Assembly (NCBI GenBank): GCA_031265585.1
Contig: JAISCL010000227.1
Span: 1 to 41,558 of the forward strand
Source: Tannerella sp.
GTDB taxonomy: Bacteria > Bacteroidota > Bacteroidia > Bacteroidales > Tannerellaceae
DNA length: 41,558 nt
Direction: 5' to 3'
This document shows positions 33,407 through 41,558 of this stretch, piece by piece. The notes below the pieces were generated by a model. It did no database searches and was not told where the DNA came from. It saw only the letters and a program-made list of their open reading frames with translations. How positions within the stretch are numbered: position 1 is the stretch's first letter; each line of letters begins with the position of its first letter. Both the position numbers and the translations under genes were made by a program.

Positions 33407-34414
33407 ATGAAAAAAATGATCGTATCTCCTTCGCCCCATATACATAGCGGCGATTCAATAAGTAAAAACATGTACGGGGTGCTGGCCGCGCTCATCCCGG
33501 CGTTCCTGGTATCGCTGTACTGCTTCGGACTGGGCGCATTGATTGTGACCCTTACCTCGGTCGCCTCCTGCGTCCTCTGCGAATACTTTATCCTGAAATT
33601 CCTGTTCAAAAAAAAGCCGGCCATCCACGACGGTTCCGCGATCCTTACCGGCGTCCTGCTCGCGTTCAACCTGCCGTCAAACCTGCCGGTATGGATCGTC
33701 ATTGCAGGCGCCTGTGTCGCCATCGGAATCGGGAAAATGTCATTCGGCGGGCTGGGAAACAACATTTTTAATCCGGCGCTCGTGGGCCGCGTGTTCCTGC
33801 TTATTTCGTTTCCGGCGCAAATGACCACCTGGCCTGTGGCGGGAGCCTTTCCGATGACCTACCTGGATGCAGAGACCGGGGCAACCACCCTGTCCCTTAT
33901 TCATTACGGCGACAGTATCGCGGCGGCAGGCCGGGCGGTCACCGGACTTACGGGCGGCAGCCTGGGAGAGGTCAGCGAGATCGCCCTGCTCTTAGGACTG
34001 ATCTTTATGCTTTCCCGGAAAATTATCACCTGGCACATTCCCGTTTCCATCCTCGGAACCGTGGCCGTCTTCACCGGCCTGCTTTTTGCCGGCGCCATGC
34101 TTCATGCCCATTACACGGAAGGAACGGCGGACATGCAGGCTCTTATGGATTCGGCGAGAATTTATAATCCGCTGATTCATCTCACATCCGGAGGGCTGAT
34201 GCTGGGAGCCGTGTTCATGGCGACGGATTATGTGACCTCGCCGATGAGTAAAAAAGGCATGGTCGTTTACGGTACGGGCACAGGCATTATTACGGTCGTC
34301 ATCCGCGTATTCGGCGCTTACCCCGAAGGCATGTCTTTCGCCATCCTGATCATGAACGCGCTGACCCCGCTTATCAATACGTATATTAAACCCAAACATT
34401 TCGGAGGAAAATAG
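33407..34414 (+). CDS. rnfD: Rnf complex subunit D
   Basis: A 335-residue membrane subunit homologous to NqrB. The covalent FMN site is probably T160 in AETGATTLS (TGAT instead of SGAT). Helices run throughout, with GGLGNNIFNPALVGRVFLLI and the C-terminal YPEGMSFAILIMNALTPLIN typical of the family. It is part of the ion-translocating core. The stop lies 1 bp before the rnfG start, so translation is coupled. Confidence 0.96.
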   Translation: MKKMIVSPSPHIHSGDSISKNMYGVLAALIPAFLVSLYCFGLGALIVTLTSVASCVLCEYFILKFLFKKKPAIHDGSAILTGVLLAFNLPSNLPVWIVIAGACVAIGIGKMSFGGLGNNIFNPALVGRVFLLISFPAQMTTWPVAGAFPMTYLDAETGATTLSLIHYGDSIAAAGRAVTGLTGGSLGEVSEIALLLGLIFMLSRKIITWHIPVSILGTVAVFTGLLFAGAMLHAHYTEGTADMQALMDSARIYNPLIHLTSGGLMLGAVFMATDYVTSPMSKKGMVVYGTGTGIITVVIRVFGAYPEGMSFAILIMNALTPLINTYIKPKHFGGK

Positions 34415-34415
34415 A

Positions 34416-35069
34416 ATGGAAAAACTGAAATCGACATTGCCCAATATCTTACTGTCACTGACCGTGATCTGCCTTGTCGCCGGCGTTGCCCTGTCGGCTG
34501 CCGACAAATATACCGCAGACGCCATCGCAAGATCCAAAGCGGTCGAACTGCAAAACGCCATCCGGAACGTCACGCCCGAGTTCGACAACGACCCGTCCGA
34601 AGAACAGTACAAAGCGGCCGTTGCAGAAGGCGATTCGCTCATTGTCTATCCGGCAAGAAGGGAGGGAAAGCCTGTCGGATATGCCGTTGAGAGCTATACG
34701 AAAAACGGCTTCGGCGGAATCATCCGCGTGATGGCGGGATTTGACACGGAGGGCAAACTGCTCAACTATTCGGTGCTGGAACATAATGAAACGCCCGGCC
34801 TCGGCTCCAAAATGGAAGAATGGTTCCGTGAAGACAGGAACCGGCAGAATATCATCGGACGGAATCTGAAGAAGAACGGACTGAAAGTGGCCCGTGACGG
34901 AGGCGACGTGGACGCCATCACGGCCGCAACTATCTCTTCACGCGCCTTCCTGGAAGCGATCAACCTGGCGGCACATGCTGCATTTCCCGGCAATGCCGAT
35001 GCCGTAAGCGGAGCGACAGGTTTCGTTGACGGCAATCACACCGGCGTAACGGACGGCGAAACCGAATAA
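34416..35069 (+). CDS. rnfG: Rnf complex subunit G, FMN-binding
   Basis: A 217-residue subunit homologous to NqrC. It has one N-terminal helix (ILLSLTVICLVAGVAL) and an extracytoplasmic FMN domain with EHNETPGLGSKM. The flavinylation motif reads DAITAATISS (T172 the expected FMN-Thr), so the usual S-G-A-T is T-A-A-T. A Gly-rich acidic tail follows after about residue 195. It needs ApbE, which is not in the window. Thirty bp lie before rnfE. Confidence 0.94.
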   Translation: MEKLKSTLPNILLSLTVICLVAGVALSAADKYTADAIARSKAVELQNAIRNVTPEFDNDPSEEQYKAAVAEGDSLIVYPARREGKPVGYAVESYTKNGFGGIIRVMAGFDTEGKLLNYSVLEHNETPGLGSKMEEWFREDRNRQNIIGRNLKKNGLKVARDGGDVDAITAATISSRAFLEAINLAAHAAFPGNADAVSGATGFVDGNHTGVTDGETE

Positions 35070-35099
35070 GCGGAATTTCTTTAATATAAAAATAATCGA

Positions 35100-35687
35100 A
35101 TGAAATACTTGAAGATAATCAAAAACGGCATCCTGGATGAAAATCCGACATTCGTCCTGCTGTTAGGTATGTGTCCTACGCTTGCAACCACCTCGTCCGC
35201 GATCAACGGAATGAGTATGGGACTCGCTACGGCATTTGTGCTGATCGGCTCAAACGTCGCCATTTCGGCCATTAAGAACCTCGTGCCCGACCAGGTGCGG
35301 ATTCCGGCCTATATCGTGGTCATCGCTTCCTTCGTAACGGTTCTGCAGATGTGCATGGAAGCTTTCACGCCCGGTTTATACAAAAGCCTCGGGCTTTTTA
35401 TCCCGCTGATTGTGGTCAACTGCATCGTCCTGGGGCGCGCGGAATCTTTCGCTGCTAAAAACGGCGTGATCGCTTCCGGATTTGACGGGATCGGCATCGG
35501 GCTGGGCTTTACGGTCGCATTGACACTGCTCGGCTTTATACGTGAACTGCTCGGTACGGGCAAAGTGTTCGGACTGACCGTCTTCCCGGAAAACTGCGGA
35601 GCCTTGCTGTTCGTTCTTGCACCCGGCGCATTCATCGTCCTCGGATACCTGATCGCAATCGTAAACAAAACCGTCAAGAAAAATTAA
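35100..35687 (+). CDS. rnfE: Rnf complex subunit E
   Basis: A 195-residue, six-helix membrane subunit homologous to NqrD. The conserved cysteines are in LGMCPTLATTSSA and IVVNCIVLGRAESFA and are expected to bind the intramembrane iron-sulfur centre with RnfA. Together with RnfA it forms the inverted-repeat core that carries electrons across the membrane. Thirty-three bp lie before rnfA. Confidence 0.96.
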   Translation: MKYLKIIKNGILDENPTFVLLLGMCPTLATTSSAINGMSMGLATAFVLIGSNVAISAIKNLVPDQVRIPAYIVVIASFVTVLQMCMEAFTPGLYKSLGLFIPLIVVNCIVLGRAESFAAKNGVIASGFDGIGIGLGFTVALTLLGFIRELLGTGKVFGLTVFPENCGALLFVLAPGAFIVLGYLIAIVNKTVKKN

Positions 35688-35720
35688 CCCCGCCGCATAT
35701 CAATCATTAATCATTATAAA

Positions 35721-36293
35721 ATGGAATACATTATTATCTTCATCGCCGCCGTTTTTGTAAACAACATCGTCCTGTCGCAGTTCCTGGGCATCTGTCCGTT
35801 TCTGGGCGTGTCAAAAAAAATAGATACCGCGCTGGGGATGGGTACGGCCGTTACGTTCGTCCTGACCATCGCTACCATTGTTACATTCCTTATACAGAAA
35901 CACGTACTCGACGTATTCGGACTCGGCTATCTCCAAACGATCGTATTTATCCTCATTATCGCCGCACTGGTGCAAATGGTGGAAATCGTGCTCAAAAAAG
36001 CATCTCCCGCACTTTATCAGGCGCTGGGCGTGTTCCTCCCGCTTATAACGACCAACTGCGCCATCCTTGGGGTCGCCATTCTTGTGATACAGAAAGAATA
36101 CAACCTGACGCAATCCATCGTCTATGCCGTATCAACAGCGATCGGCTTCGCCCTGGCCCTCGTCATTTTTGCAGGAATACGCGAACAGCTGGCGCGCACA
36201 AACGTACCCGCCGCCATGCAGGGAGCGCCAATCGCCCTCATCACCGCAGGACTCCTCGCCATGGCATTCATGGGATTTTCCGGCATCGTTTAG
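35721..36293 (+). CDS. rnfA: Rnf complex subunit A
   Basis: A 190-residue, six-helix subunit homologous to NqrE, with the Cys motifs LGICPFLGVSKKID and TTNCAILGVAI. It is the last gene of the operon; the order B-C-D-G-E-A is the usual one in Bacteroidota. Sixteen bp after the stop a 21-bp tandem array begins, so the operon's 3' end runs into repeats. No T-run terminator is seen between. Confidence 0.96.
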   Translation: MEYIIIFIAAVFVNNIVLSQFLGICPFLGVSKKIDTALGMGTAVTFVLTIATIVTFLIQKHVLDVFGLGYLQTIVFILIIAALVQMVEIVLKKASPALYQALGVFLPLITTNCAILGVAILVIQKEYNLTQSIVYAVSTAIGFALALVIFAGIREQLARTNVPAAMQGAPIALITAGLLAMAFMGFSGIV

Positions 36294-36675
36294 CACCTTG
36301 CACACGTTATTCCGGGGAGGCCCTGCAAAGTTCCGGGGAGGCCCTGTGAAGTTCCGGGGATCCCCTGCAAAATTCCGGGGAGGCCCTGCAAAGTTCCGGG
36401 GAAGCCCTGTGAAGTTCCGGGGATCCCCTGCAAAGTTCCGGGAAGGCCCTGCAAAGTTCCGGGGAAGCCCTGTGAAGTTCCGGGGATCCCCTGCAAAATT
36501 CCGGGGAGGCCCCCGTTTCCGACAATTTGAGGATAATTTATTTTACTGAAAACCTGTATATGGTTCGTGTGTGATAATTTTCTCCCGGACGCAGTGTGGT
36601 GGAAGGAAAGCCCGGCTGATTGGGAGAATCCGGGAAATGCCGGGTTTCCTAATGTTCATGATTTGGAATCTCCTT
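36294..36675. other. 382-bp intergenic region between convergent rnfA and the fucosidase fusion
   Basis: It holds array 3 (36310-36516) and 159 bp that contain no credible gene. Long frames across it exist only because the repeat unit is a multiple of three. Confidence 0.7.
36310..36516. repeat. Tandem array, 21-bp unit, about 9.8 copies (array 3)
   Basis: Units start every 21 bp from 36310 (TTCCGGGGAGGCCCTGCAAA plus G). Three unit types, A (AGGCCC..GCAAAG), B (GCCC..GTGAAG) and C (GATCCCC..GCAAAA), follow one another in strict order three times and then A again, a 63-bp higher-order repeat. Length, copy number and period match array 1 (206 bp), yet the sequences are unrelated. On the plus strand one frame reads KFRGGPA-type heptads; it is not in frame with rnfA. 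Confidence 0.95.
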
Positions 36676-39615
36676 TTATTTAATTTCAAACCGGAAAGCC
36701 CAGGCATACTCGCAGGGACGGTTTTCGGGCGATTGCAGGGAGTCGGGGATTTCGATTTTGATGCCTTTATCCGTTGCAGACCATTTCAGCGCTTTTTTGT
36801 ATCCCAACAAATATATTTTACTGCCTTTTTGCAGACTGAGCGACTCGACTGTCAACGCCGTTCCAGGCCACTGTTCCGTAAACACAAACACCTGCTTTTC
36901 GTCTTTGCTTTGGGTGAAACGCAGGTCGCCTTCCCGATACGTTTCGCGGAATTTGGTCCCGTATATGCCGGCGCCGTTTACTGCCAGCCAGCGACCGGTC
37001 TCTTCCAGCTGTTCGACGGCTTTCGGATGGAACCGTCCGGTAGCGTTCGGGCCTATCCCGACCATAAAATTGCCGCCCTTGGATACGGCGTCAATCAGGT
37101 TGTGGATAATCCAGGCGGCGCCCTTGTATTTATTGCCGTTGGCGTCGTACGAAAAGCTGGAAGCCAGGGCGTCAATAGTCATCCATGGCATATTGGTGTT
37201 GCCCTTGGCGCCCGGCACAAATCCTTCAGGCGTGTAGAAGTCGCCGTAATTGCCTGTCCCGCGGCAGCGCAGCATCACGTCGGGCTGCAGTTCGCGCATC
37301 ATCTTCACCGTCTCGCGCATCTCGGGCCAGAGGTCTTTTCCCATCCACTGGTCGAGGCAAAGCATGTCGATTTTGCCGTAATTAGTCAGCAGTTCGCGCA
37401 ACTGCTCACGATGGCGGGCGATGAGGCGGGCTTTTTCTTCCTGCGACAGCTCGGGCGTTATGGCGCTCCACTTTCTGGTTCCCGTCTCGAAACCGTAGTC
37501 CCCGTTGTACTCCAGATAATATGGAGTTGTTAAAGGGTGGTAATTGTAGGGGCGGAAATCGGCGTCGTACCAGTCGGGATGCGAGAAATAGAGGTCGATT
37601 TTGATGTCCTTCCTGTGCGCAGCCTCGCACAGTTCCCTGACGATATCGCGTTTGAAAGGAGTTTCCTCGATGCTGTAGGCAAGGTCGCAAGGCTCGATAA
37701 TTTTGTCTGCCGGATTAAGATAGTTGGCACGCTGTTTCACTCTTGTTTTCGTGTGGAACATCGAGAATCCTTCATGATGCTTGGTCGTGAAAGCAAAAGC
37801 GCGGATACCCGAACGTTTGAACAGATCCATCCATTCGTCGGCGTCAAATTGCACAGGATTAAATGTTTTATACAGCTCATTATATTCCTGCTTCTTTTCG
37901 TTCGACAATCCGAGAAAGCCCCAGGATGCGCCGCTCATTCCCTTCATGGAATATATTCCCCAGTGAATCCGCACGGCAAACTTGATGTCGCGGAAGTCTT
38001 CGTATGCTTTCTCCGAGGCGTGGAGATAGTCGGGATCGGGATCTTCTTCGACATAATACCGGGTTTTTTGGTAGTGAAAGTCTGTTTTGGGAAGCGTAAT
38101 CCCTCGTGCACGGTCATTTTTGTAAGCTTCGCTTTCGTAAGCCTCAGCCGGAAAGTCCTGCCGCCGCTGCGTCTCCCAATATCCGGTAGCTTTCAGGATG
38201 AAATCGACAACGGGTCTGGGATTTTGCAGGCCGGGAGGATGATGGCCAATATCTTTCTTGTGAATGACGCTGATTTCCCCTCCGGCTGCCTTGATTTTTT
38301 CTTCGAACGGAGTTGTATTTTCAGCTATGGGTACAGTCTCGTCCGCATCGCCTACTATGTGCAGCATCGGATAGCCACCGGCAGCTATTTCGGCAGTCAG
38401 ATCCAGCGGATTGCCTTTCCATGCAATGGCTGCTTCGTCGCTTTCCAGTCCGAAATGTTTTTTAAAATCATTCCACACCTCCTCGCTGCGTTTACTCTTG
38501 CCCATACCTCCGGGCCAGCTTTTCAAATCCAGCACGGGAGCATCGACATAAACGGCCGCCACGCGCTCGGGATACTTCGCCGCCCAGCGATAGGAATACA
38601 TCCCGCCGCGGCTCATGCCTTCCATCACCGCTTTCGGCGCAAGTCCCGCGTCGCGAAGCAAAAGATAGAAATCGTTCCAGACAGACATGGCTTCATCATT
38701 GAGAAAAGTCTCGCTCACATCGCAGTATGCAAGATGATAGCCCTTCTCAAGCAAGGCGATATCCGCCTGCGGAGCCGAATCGAAAAAGCGTGTGCGCCAA
38801 ATCCAGGGATGACCGATAGCCGCCTGCCGGGGAACTGCGATCTGCGCAGTCCGTCCCTTAAACTTAAATTCATAGCCGTTGAATCCGAAATGACTGAACG
38901 GTTTGGCGTCCGCAGGCCATACTCCCGACAGGCGGAATCCGGCGTCGGATTTCATACGGATATGTTCGCAGACGCGTTGCGCGATGGCCAGTGCGCCCGA
39001 TTGCATGGGGTGTACCAAATCCTTGTTGAACAGGCCGGGCGATTCTATCAGAAGGTTATACAGGTTGATAACTTCGCATCCGCTCTCACAGGCTACCTGC
39101 CGTACCATCGGCAATATGCGGTTTACGAGGACGCTGTCGCTGACGTACTCCGTCTCGCTCCCGAAGACCGGCGCCGGCAGCAGCAGTGTGACTTTCGGAG
39201 AAGACGGAAGCTCCCGGAACGAGCGAATCATGTCCATGTAATCCTGCACAAATTCGTCGAGACGGGCATAATCTTCCGGACGGCTGTCGTTGGTTCCCAT
39301 CTTGATAAAAACCAGGTCGGGACGAAAGTCGAGCGCCGCCCTGTATTCCTCGCAGTCCCAGTACGGAAGGCGGCTTTTGCGCATCATGGCTGCACCGCTC
39401 CTGCCGAAGTTGCGAACCTCGTAGCCCTCGCCGAGCATTACCGACAGTTGGGCGGGATAACTGTTGACCTCCCTGCCGGCTATTCCCGAACCGTAAGTAA
39501 TACTGTTACCTGCACATGCCACACGGATTTTATCCCGGGACCAGGAAAATGTGACACATGCTAAAAATACGCATACAATGACTATGCGTGTAAAAATGCT
39601 GTTTCTCTTGTTCAT
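36676..39615 (-). CDS. Three-domain SGNH esterase / alpha/beta hydrolase / GH29 alpha-L-fucosidase
   Basis: A 979-residue secreted enzyme with an N-terminal signal (IVIVCVFLACVTFSWS). Residues about 28-225 are an SGNH hydrolase: nucleophile S38 in AGNSITYG, G-T-N-D at 107-110, D199 and H202 in DLVHP. Residues about 230-480 are an alpha/beta hydrolase: S335 in GMSRGG, D423 or D425 in VGDADE, H458/H459 in GHHPPG. Residues about 520-979 are a GH29 fucosidase: HWGIYS (551), TKHHEGF (611), probable nucleophile D755 in DMLCLDQW. It would remove acyl groups and fucose from one glycan. The frame is continuous, so this is a true fusion. Substrate unknown. Third gene in a fucosidase row, 109 bp after the preceding one. 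Confidence 0.88.
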   Translation of the reverse strand: MNKRNSIFTRIVIVCVFLACVTFSWSRDKIRVACAGNSITYGSGIAGREVNSYPAQLSVMLGEGYEVRNFGRSGAAMMRKSRLPYWDCEEYRAALDFRPDLVFIKMGTNDSRPEDYARLDEFVQDYMDMIRSFRELPSSPKVTLLLPAPVFGSETEYVSDSVLVNRILPMVRQVACESGCEVINLYNLLIESPGLFNKDLVHPMQSGALAIAQRVCEHIRMKSDAGFRLSGVWPADAKPFSHFGFNGYEFKFKGRTAQIAVPRQAAIGHPWIWRTRFFDSAPQADIALLEKGYHLAYCDVSETFLNDEAMSVWNDFYLLLRDAGLAPKAVMEGMSRGGMYSYRWAAKYPERVAAVYVDAPVLDLKSWPGGMGKSKRSEEVWNDFKKHFGLESDEAAIAWKGNPLDLTAEIAAGGYPMLHIVGDADETVPIAENTTPFEEKIKAAGGEISVIHKKDIGHHPPGLQNPRPVVDFILKATGYWETQRRQDFPAEAYESEAYKNDRARGITLPKTDFHYQKTRYYVEEDPDPDYLHASEKAYEDFRDIKFAVRIHWGIYSMKGMSGASWGFLGLSNEKKQEYNELYKTFNPVQFDADEWMDLFKRSGIRAFAFTTKHHEGFSMFHTKTRVKQRANYLNPADKIIEPCDLAYSIEETPFKRDIVRELCEAAHRKDIKIDLYFSHPDWYDADFRPYNYHPLTTPYYLEYNGDYGFETGTRKWSAITPELSQEEKARLIARHREQLRELLTNYGKIDMLCLDQWMGKDLWPEMRETVKMMRELQPDVMLRCRGTGNYGDFYTPEGFVPGAKGNTNMPWMTIDALASSFSYDANGNKYKGAAWIIHNLIDAVSKGGNFMVGIGPNATGRFHPKAVEQLEETGRWLAVNGAGIYGTKFRETYREGDLRFTQSKDEKQVFVFTEQWPGTALTVESLSLQKGSKIYLLGYKKALKWSATDKGIKIEIPDSLQSPENRPCEYAWAFRFEIK

Positions 39616-39685
39616 ATATAAAAATATTTTATTGTTAATCGATAAATCTTCGCTCTTCTCATTGGAATATACATGAGTTATTATT

Positions 39686-39693
39686 CAAAGGTA
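39686..39693 (-). promoter_or_regulatory. Putative -7 box upstream of the fusion gene
   Basis: The minus strand reads TACCTTTG, an exact TAnnTTTG, about 70 bp before the ATG at 39615 and inside the 109-bp gap. No -33 TTTG. It may give the fusion gene its own transcript within the cluster. Confidence 0.45.
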
Positions 39694-39724
39694 AAACACA
39701 GGATGTTCTAAAAAACAGGCAGAT

Positions 39725-41407
39725 TCAAAACCTTATCCGTTTAATTTCTCCACTTATGGAAATCAGCGGATGCTTTGCCACTGCACGGTATTCGTATTCC
39801 ACTCCTTTTTCCAGTCCGGATACATCCACGTTGTATGTACCGGTCGCACTGATTTCGACGAGCGGAGATTCCTGCCATTCCCTGCTGTACAGATTTTCAA
39901 CAAATCCTGCGTACGGACGGAAAAGGAAACCTGCCTTCAACTGCTTACTGTCGCCTGTCGCGGCTATCTTTCCCGTCATGCTCAGTTTCCCGTTTTCACT
40001 TTTTGCCGATACGGTAAGTATTTGCGGCGGGTCTAAGGCCGGTTCGACATTTTCGAGCTTTACGACAATGGGATTGGGCCACTTGCTATTATTGTAAATC
40101 CGCTGTGCGCGGACGCATGACAGTTTCAATCCTTCCGGCGTCTGTTCAATCCTCGTGTCCGGAACCTGATTGCTATACTCCAATACTTTGTCATTCTGAC
40201 CCAAAACGCTTCCCCGCGAACCGGCAGTAGCCTTTACCGAGCGCAGCATGAACTCCTTTCGCGTACCCTTCCGCCAGTCGGGGATTCCCGTAATATATAC
40301 ATATACGTCTTTCCCGTCTTTCGAGCGGGTAAACCATAGATTGTCCTCGCTGGTAATAATCCAGGGTCGCACACCGTAGATACTTTCCTGATTGATAAAC
40401 ATCCAGGCCGCCATTTCCCTCATGCGCTCCTCCTGTTCCTTGGGAATATAACCGTCCGGATGGGGGCCTATGTTTAACAGGAAGTTCCCACCCTTGGCGC
40501 GTGTTTCGATCAGGATTTCGATCAGGCGGGTGCCGGATTTGAGGTCGTCGTTGGTCGGCTTGTACTGCCATTGAGTACCCATGGTAATGTTCGATTCCCA
40601 CAACACGTTCGAGGCTGCTCCGGGAATGGTCTGTTCGGGCGTATTGACGGCGCCCCGTGTTACAATCAGCTCGGGCTGTAGCTTCCATCCCGTATATTTG
40701 GCAGGGTCTTTAGGCTCGCCGTCGATAAAAAGAATGTCGACTTTTCCGTATTCGGTAAACAGTTCCGTGCACTGCGCCCTGATAAAGTCTTCGTATTTCA
40801 CAACAAATTCCGGCGTAAGGTTCAGGTTTCCGCGGTTAATCAGTATCCCGTTATCGTATAAAAACTTGAAGTCTTCGGGAGAATAATAGAATCCAACGGC
40901 AAGACCTTCCTTACGCAAAGCCTCCGTCAGTTCCTTAAGTATATCCTTTTTATATGGCGTATTCATTATGCCGAAATCCGTTGTTTTCGTATCCCACATA
41001 CAGAATCCGGAATGATGTTTAGTCGTGAACACCACATATTTTACTCCCATCACTTTAGCCAGACGCGCCCATTCGGCAGCATTAAATTTGTCGGGGATGA
41101 AGGTTTTGGGCAATTCCTCGAAATAGCGCCGGCAGTAATCGTCGGAAGCGCCTGCCAGAGAATGGCTGATGACGATTCCCAGCTGGCTGTCGTGCGACCA
41201 GTGGATAAACAGTCCGAATCCCAAATCGCGAAGCCATTCTTCGCGTTCCGGCCTGTTCAGGTTAAACCCTGTCCGGTTGTCGTCTTCTTCTATCCGCTGT
41301 CCCATGCCCATAAGCGAGACAAGGCAGAAAACCGTAATCAATAAAACTCTGACTGGATTTTTAATATACATATTCATACAAGTAAATAATTTATCAACGT
41401 ATGACAT
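39725..41407 (-). CDS. Secreted GH29 alpha-L-fucosidase
   Basis: A 560-residue exported glycoside hydrolase. Signal helix VLLITVFCLVSLMGMGQ, then the GH29 barrel: GLFIHWSHDS (H69), FTTKHHSGFCMWDT (H131/H132), the probable nucleophile D229 in VDILFIDGEP, and GGNFLLNIGPHPDGYIP. A C-terminal beta-sandwich domain (about 455-560) ends the protein. ATG 41407 shares its A with the TAA of the upstream gene (TAATG) and has AAAGGA 8 bp before it, which argues for coupled translation. ATG 41377 or 41371 would give a shorter, more usual signal peptide and cannot be excluded. It releases L-fucose; linkage preference unknown. Confidence 0.9.
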   Translation of the reverse strand: MSYVDKLFTCMNMYIKNPVRVLLITVFCLVSLMGMGQRIEEDDNRTGFNLNRPEREEWLRDLGFGLFIHWSHDSQLGIVISHSLAGASDDYCRRYFEELPKTFIPDKFNAAEWARLAKVMGVKYVVFTTKHHSGFCMWDTKTTDFGIMNTPYKKDILKELTEALRKEGLAVGFYYSPEDFKFLYDNGILINRGNLNLTPEFVVKYEDFIRAQCTELFTEYGKVDILFIDGEPKDPAKYTGWKLQPELIVTRGAVNTPEQTIPGAASNVLWESNITMGTQWQYKPTNDDLKSGTRLIEILIETRAKGGNFLLNIGPHPDGYIPKEQEERMREMAAWMFINQESIYGVRPWIITSEDNLWFTRSKDGKDVYVYITGIPDWRKGTRKEFMLRSVKATAGSRGSVLGQNDKVLEYSNQVPDTRIEQTPEGLKLSCVRAQRIYNNSKWPNPIVVKLENVEPALDPPQILTVSAKSENGKLSMTGKIAATGDSKQLKAGFLFRPYAGFVENLYSREWQESPLVEISATGTYNVDVSGLEKGVEYEYRAVAKHPLISISGEIKRIRF

Positions 41408-41558
41408 TATAATGATCCTTTATTTTCATATTTTTCAAGCGATTCCGGCACAGGGATTAAATCCGGTATGATTTTCAGACAGACTGCATGTTCGCAGGGT
41501 TTCGTTTCGGGCAGGACGATAAGCAAAGCATCGTCTTTCTGCTCGAATTTCAGTTCGC
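41407..41558 (-). CDS. Probable alpha-L-fucosidase, C-terminal fragment
   Basis: Fifty codons at the window edge read ELKFEQKDDALLIVLPETKP, then CEHAVCLKIIPDLIPVPESL and a short end to TAA 41407-41409. This resembles the beta-sandwich tail of GH29 fucosidases (phi-x-phi-x-LP..P...A-V-phi-K-phi). The stop overlaps the start of the next gene (TAATG). The identification is by tail only; another glycoside hydrolase with a similar tail is possible. Confidence 0.6.
   Translation of the reverse strand, partial: ELKFEQKDDALLIVLPETKPCEHAVCLKIIPDLIPVPESLEKYENKGSL

Noticed and set aside
34416-35069. RnfG as a broken gene because of its altered FMN motif
   Set aside because: The Thr and flanking D/I/S residues are kept, the frame is intact and the operon is tight, so a functional variant is more likely.
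36124-36549. Frame running from inside rnfA through array 3 (KFRGGPA repeats)
   Set aside because: It is shifted relative to rnfA and its N-terminal half is an rnfA shadow. The repeat half is open only because 21 is divisible by 3.
37537-39564. 675-residue open frame on the plus strand opposite the fucosidase fusion
   Set aside because: The opposite strand has three recognisable catalytic domains. This frame has no recognisable motif and is a shadow.

Overview
The window looks like a chromosomal segment of an anaerobic Bacteroidota, most likely order Bacteroidales. Three things point there. The gene set includes a type IX secretion plug protein, DUF5606, DUF3078 and DUF6057 proteins, complete Nqr and Rnf operons and fucosidases. 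Several intergenic regions carry the Bacteroides-type promoter (TTTG, about 19-20 bp, TAnnTTTG). No tRNA, rRNA, CRISPR array, transposase or phage gene was seen. Placement below order is not attempted.

Layout. 1-161: the end of a TolC-family efflux gene. 198-403: a 21-bp tandem array. 442-5875: on the minus strand, a Ca2+/Na+ antiporter, a secreted metallophosphoesterase, a lipoprotein with a beta-propeller and a haem motif, and a polytopic DUF6057 protein. 6279-9002: pyruvate phosphate dikinase (minus). 9135-13324: a plus-strand operon of glycerol-1-phosphate dehydrogenase, RlmD and an MltF-like lytic transglycosylase, meeting a small exported protein tail to tail. 14007-19876: nqrABCDEF (minus). 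20215-24153: the T9SS plug protein, a Tat-exported DUF362 protein and a membrane polyferredoxin (plus). 24163-28434: DUF5606, yidC and pyrG (minus). 28560-29948: DUF3078 protein (plus). 29949-30759: a long non-coding stretch with a hairpin array, a relic of a T9SS sorting domain, a perfect palindrome and a nested inverted repeat. 30760-36293: rseC-like gene and rnfBCDGEA (plus). 36310-36516: a second 21-bp array. 36676-41558: a minus-strand fucosidase cluster, including a three-domain esterase/hydrolase/GH29 fusion.

How the genes work together. Nqr (NADH:quinone, Na+-pumping) and Rnf (ferredoxin:NAD+, ion-pumping) lie about 11 kb apart on opposite strands; the DUF362/polyferredoxin pair sits between them, so much of the window is membrane electron transfer. 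PPDK, PyrG, YidC and RlmD are housekeeping. The right end is glycan utilisation aimed at fucosylated, probably acylated, substrates.

The least explained features are non-coding. Two unrelated-sequence 21-bp arrays have nearly the same total length (about 206 bp), and each sits between convergent genes. Two 23-bp arrays have units that fold as hairpins, one with compensatory changes between units. Three promoters (DUF6057, T9SS plug, DUF5606) share an extended motif, CCCRGCWTGCRT, directly upstream of the -7 box. Among proteins, the most unusual are the haem-motif propeller/DUF6057 pair, the polyferredoxin with an internal twin-arginine segment, and the three-domain fucosidase.
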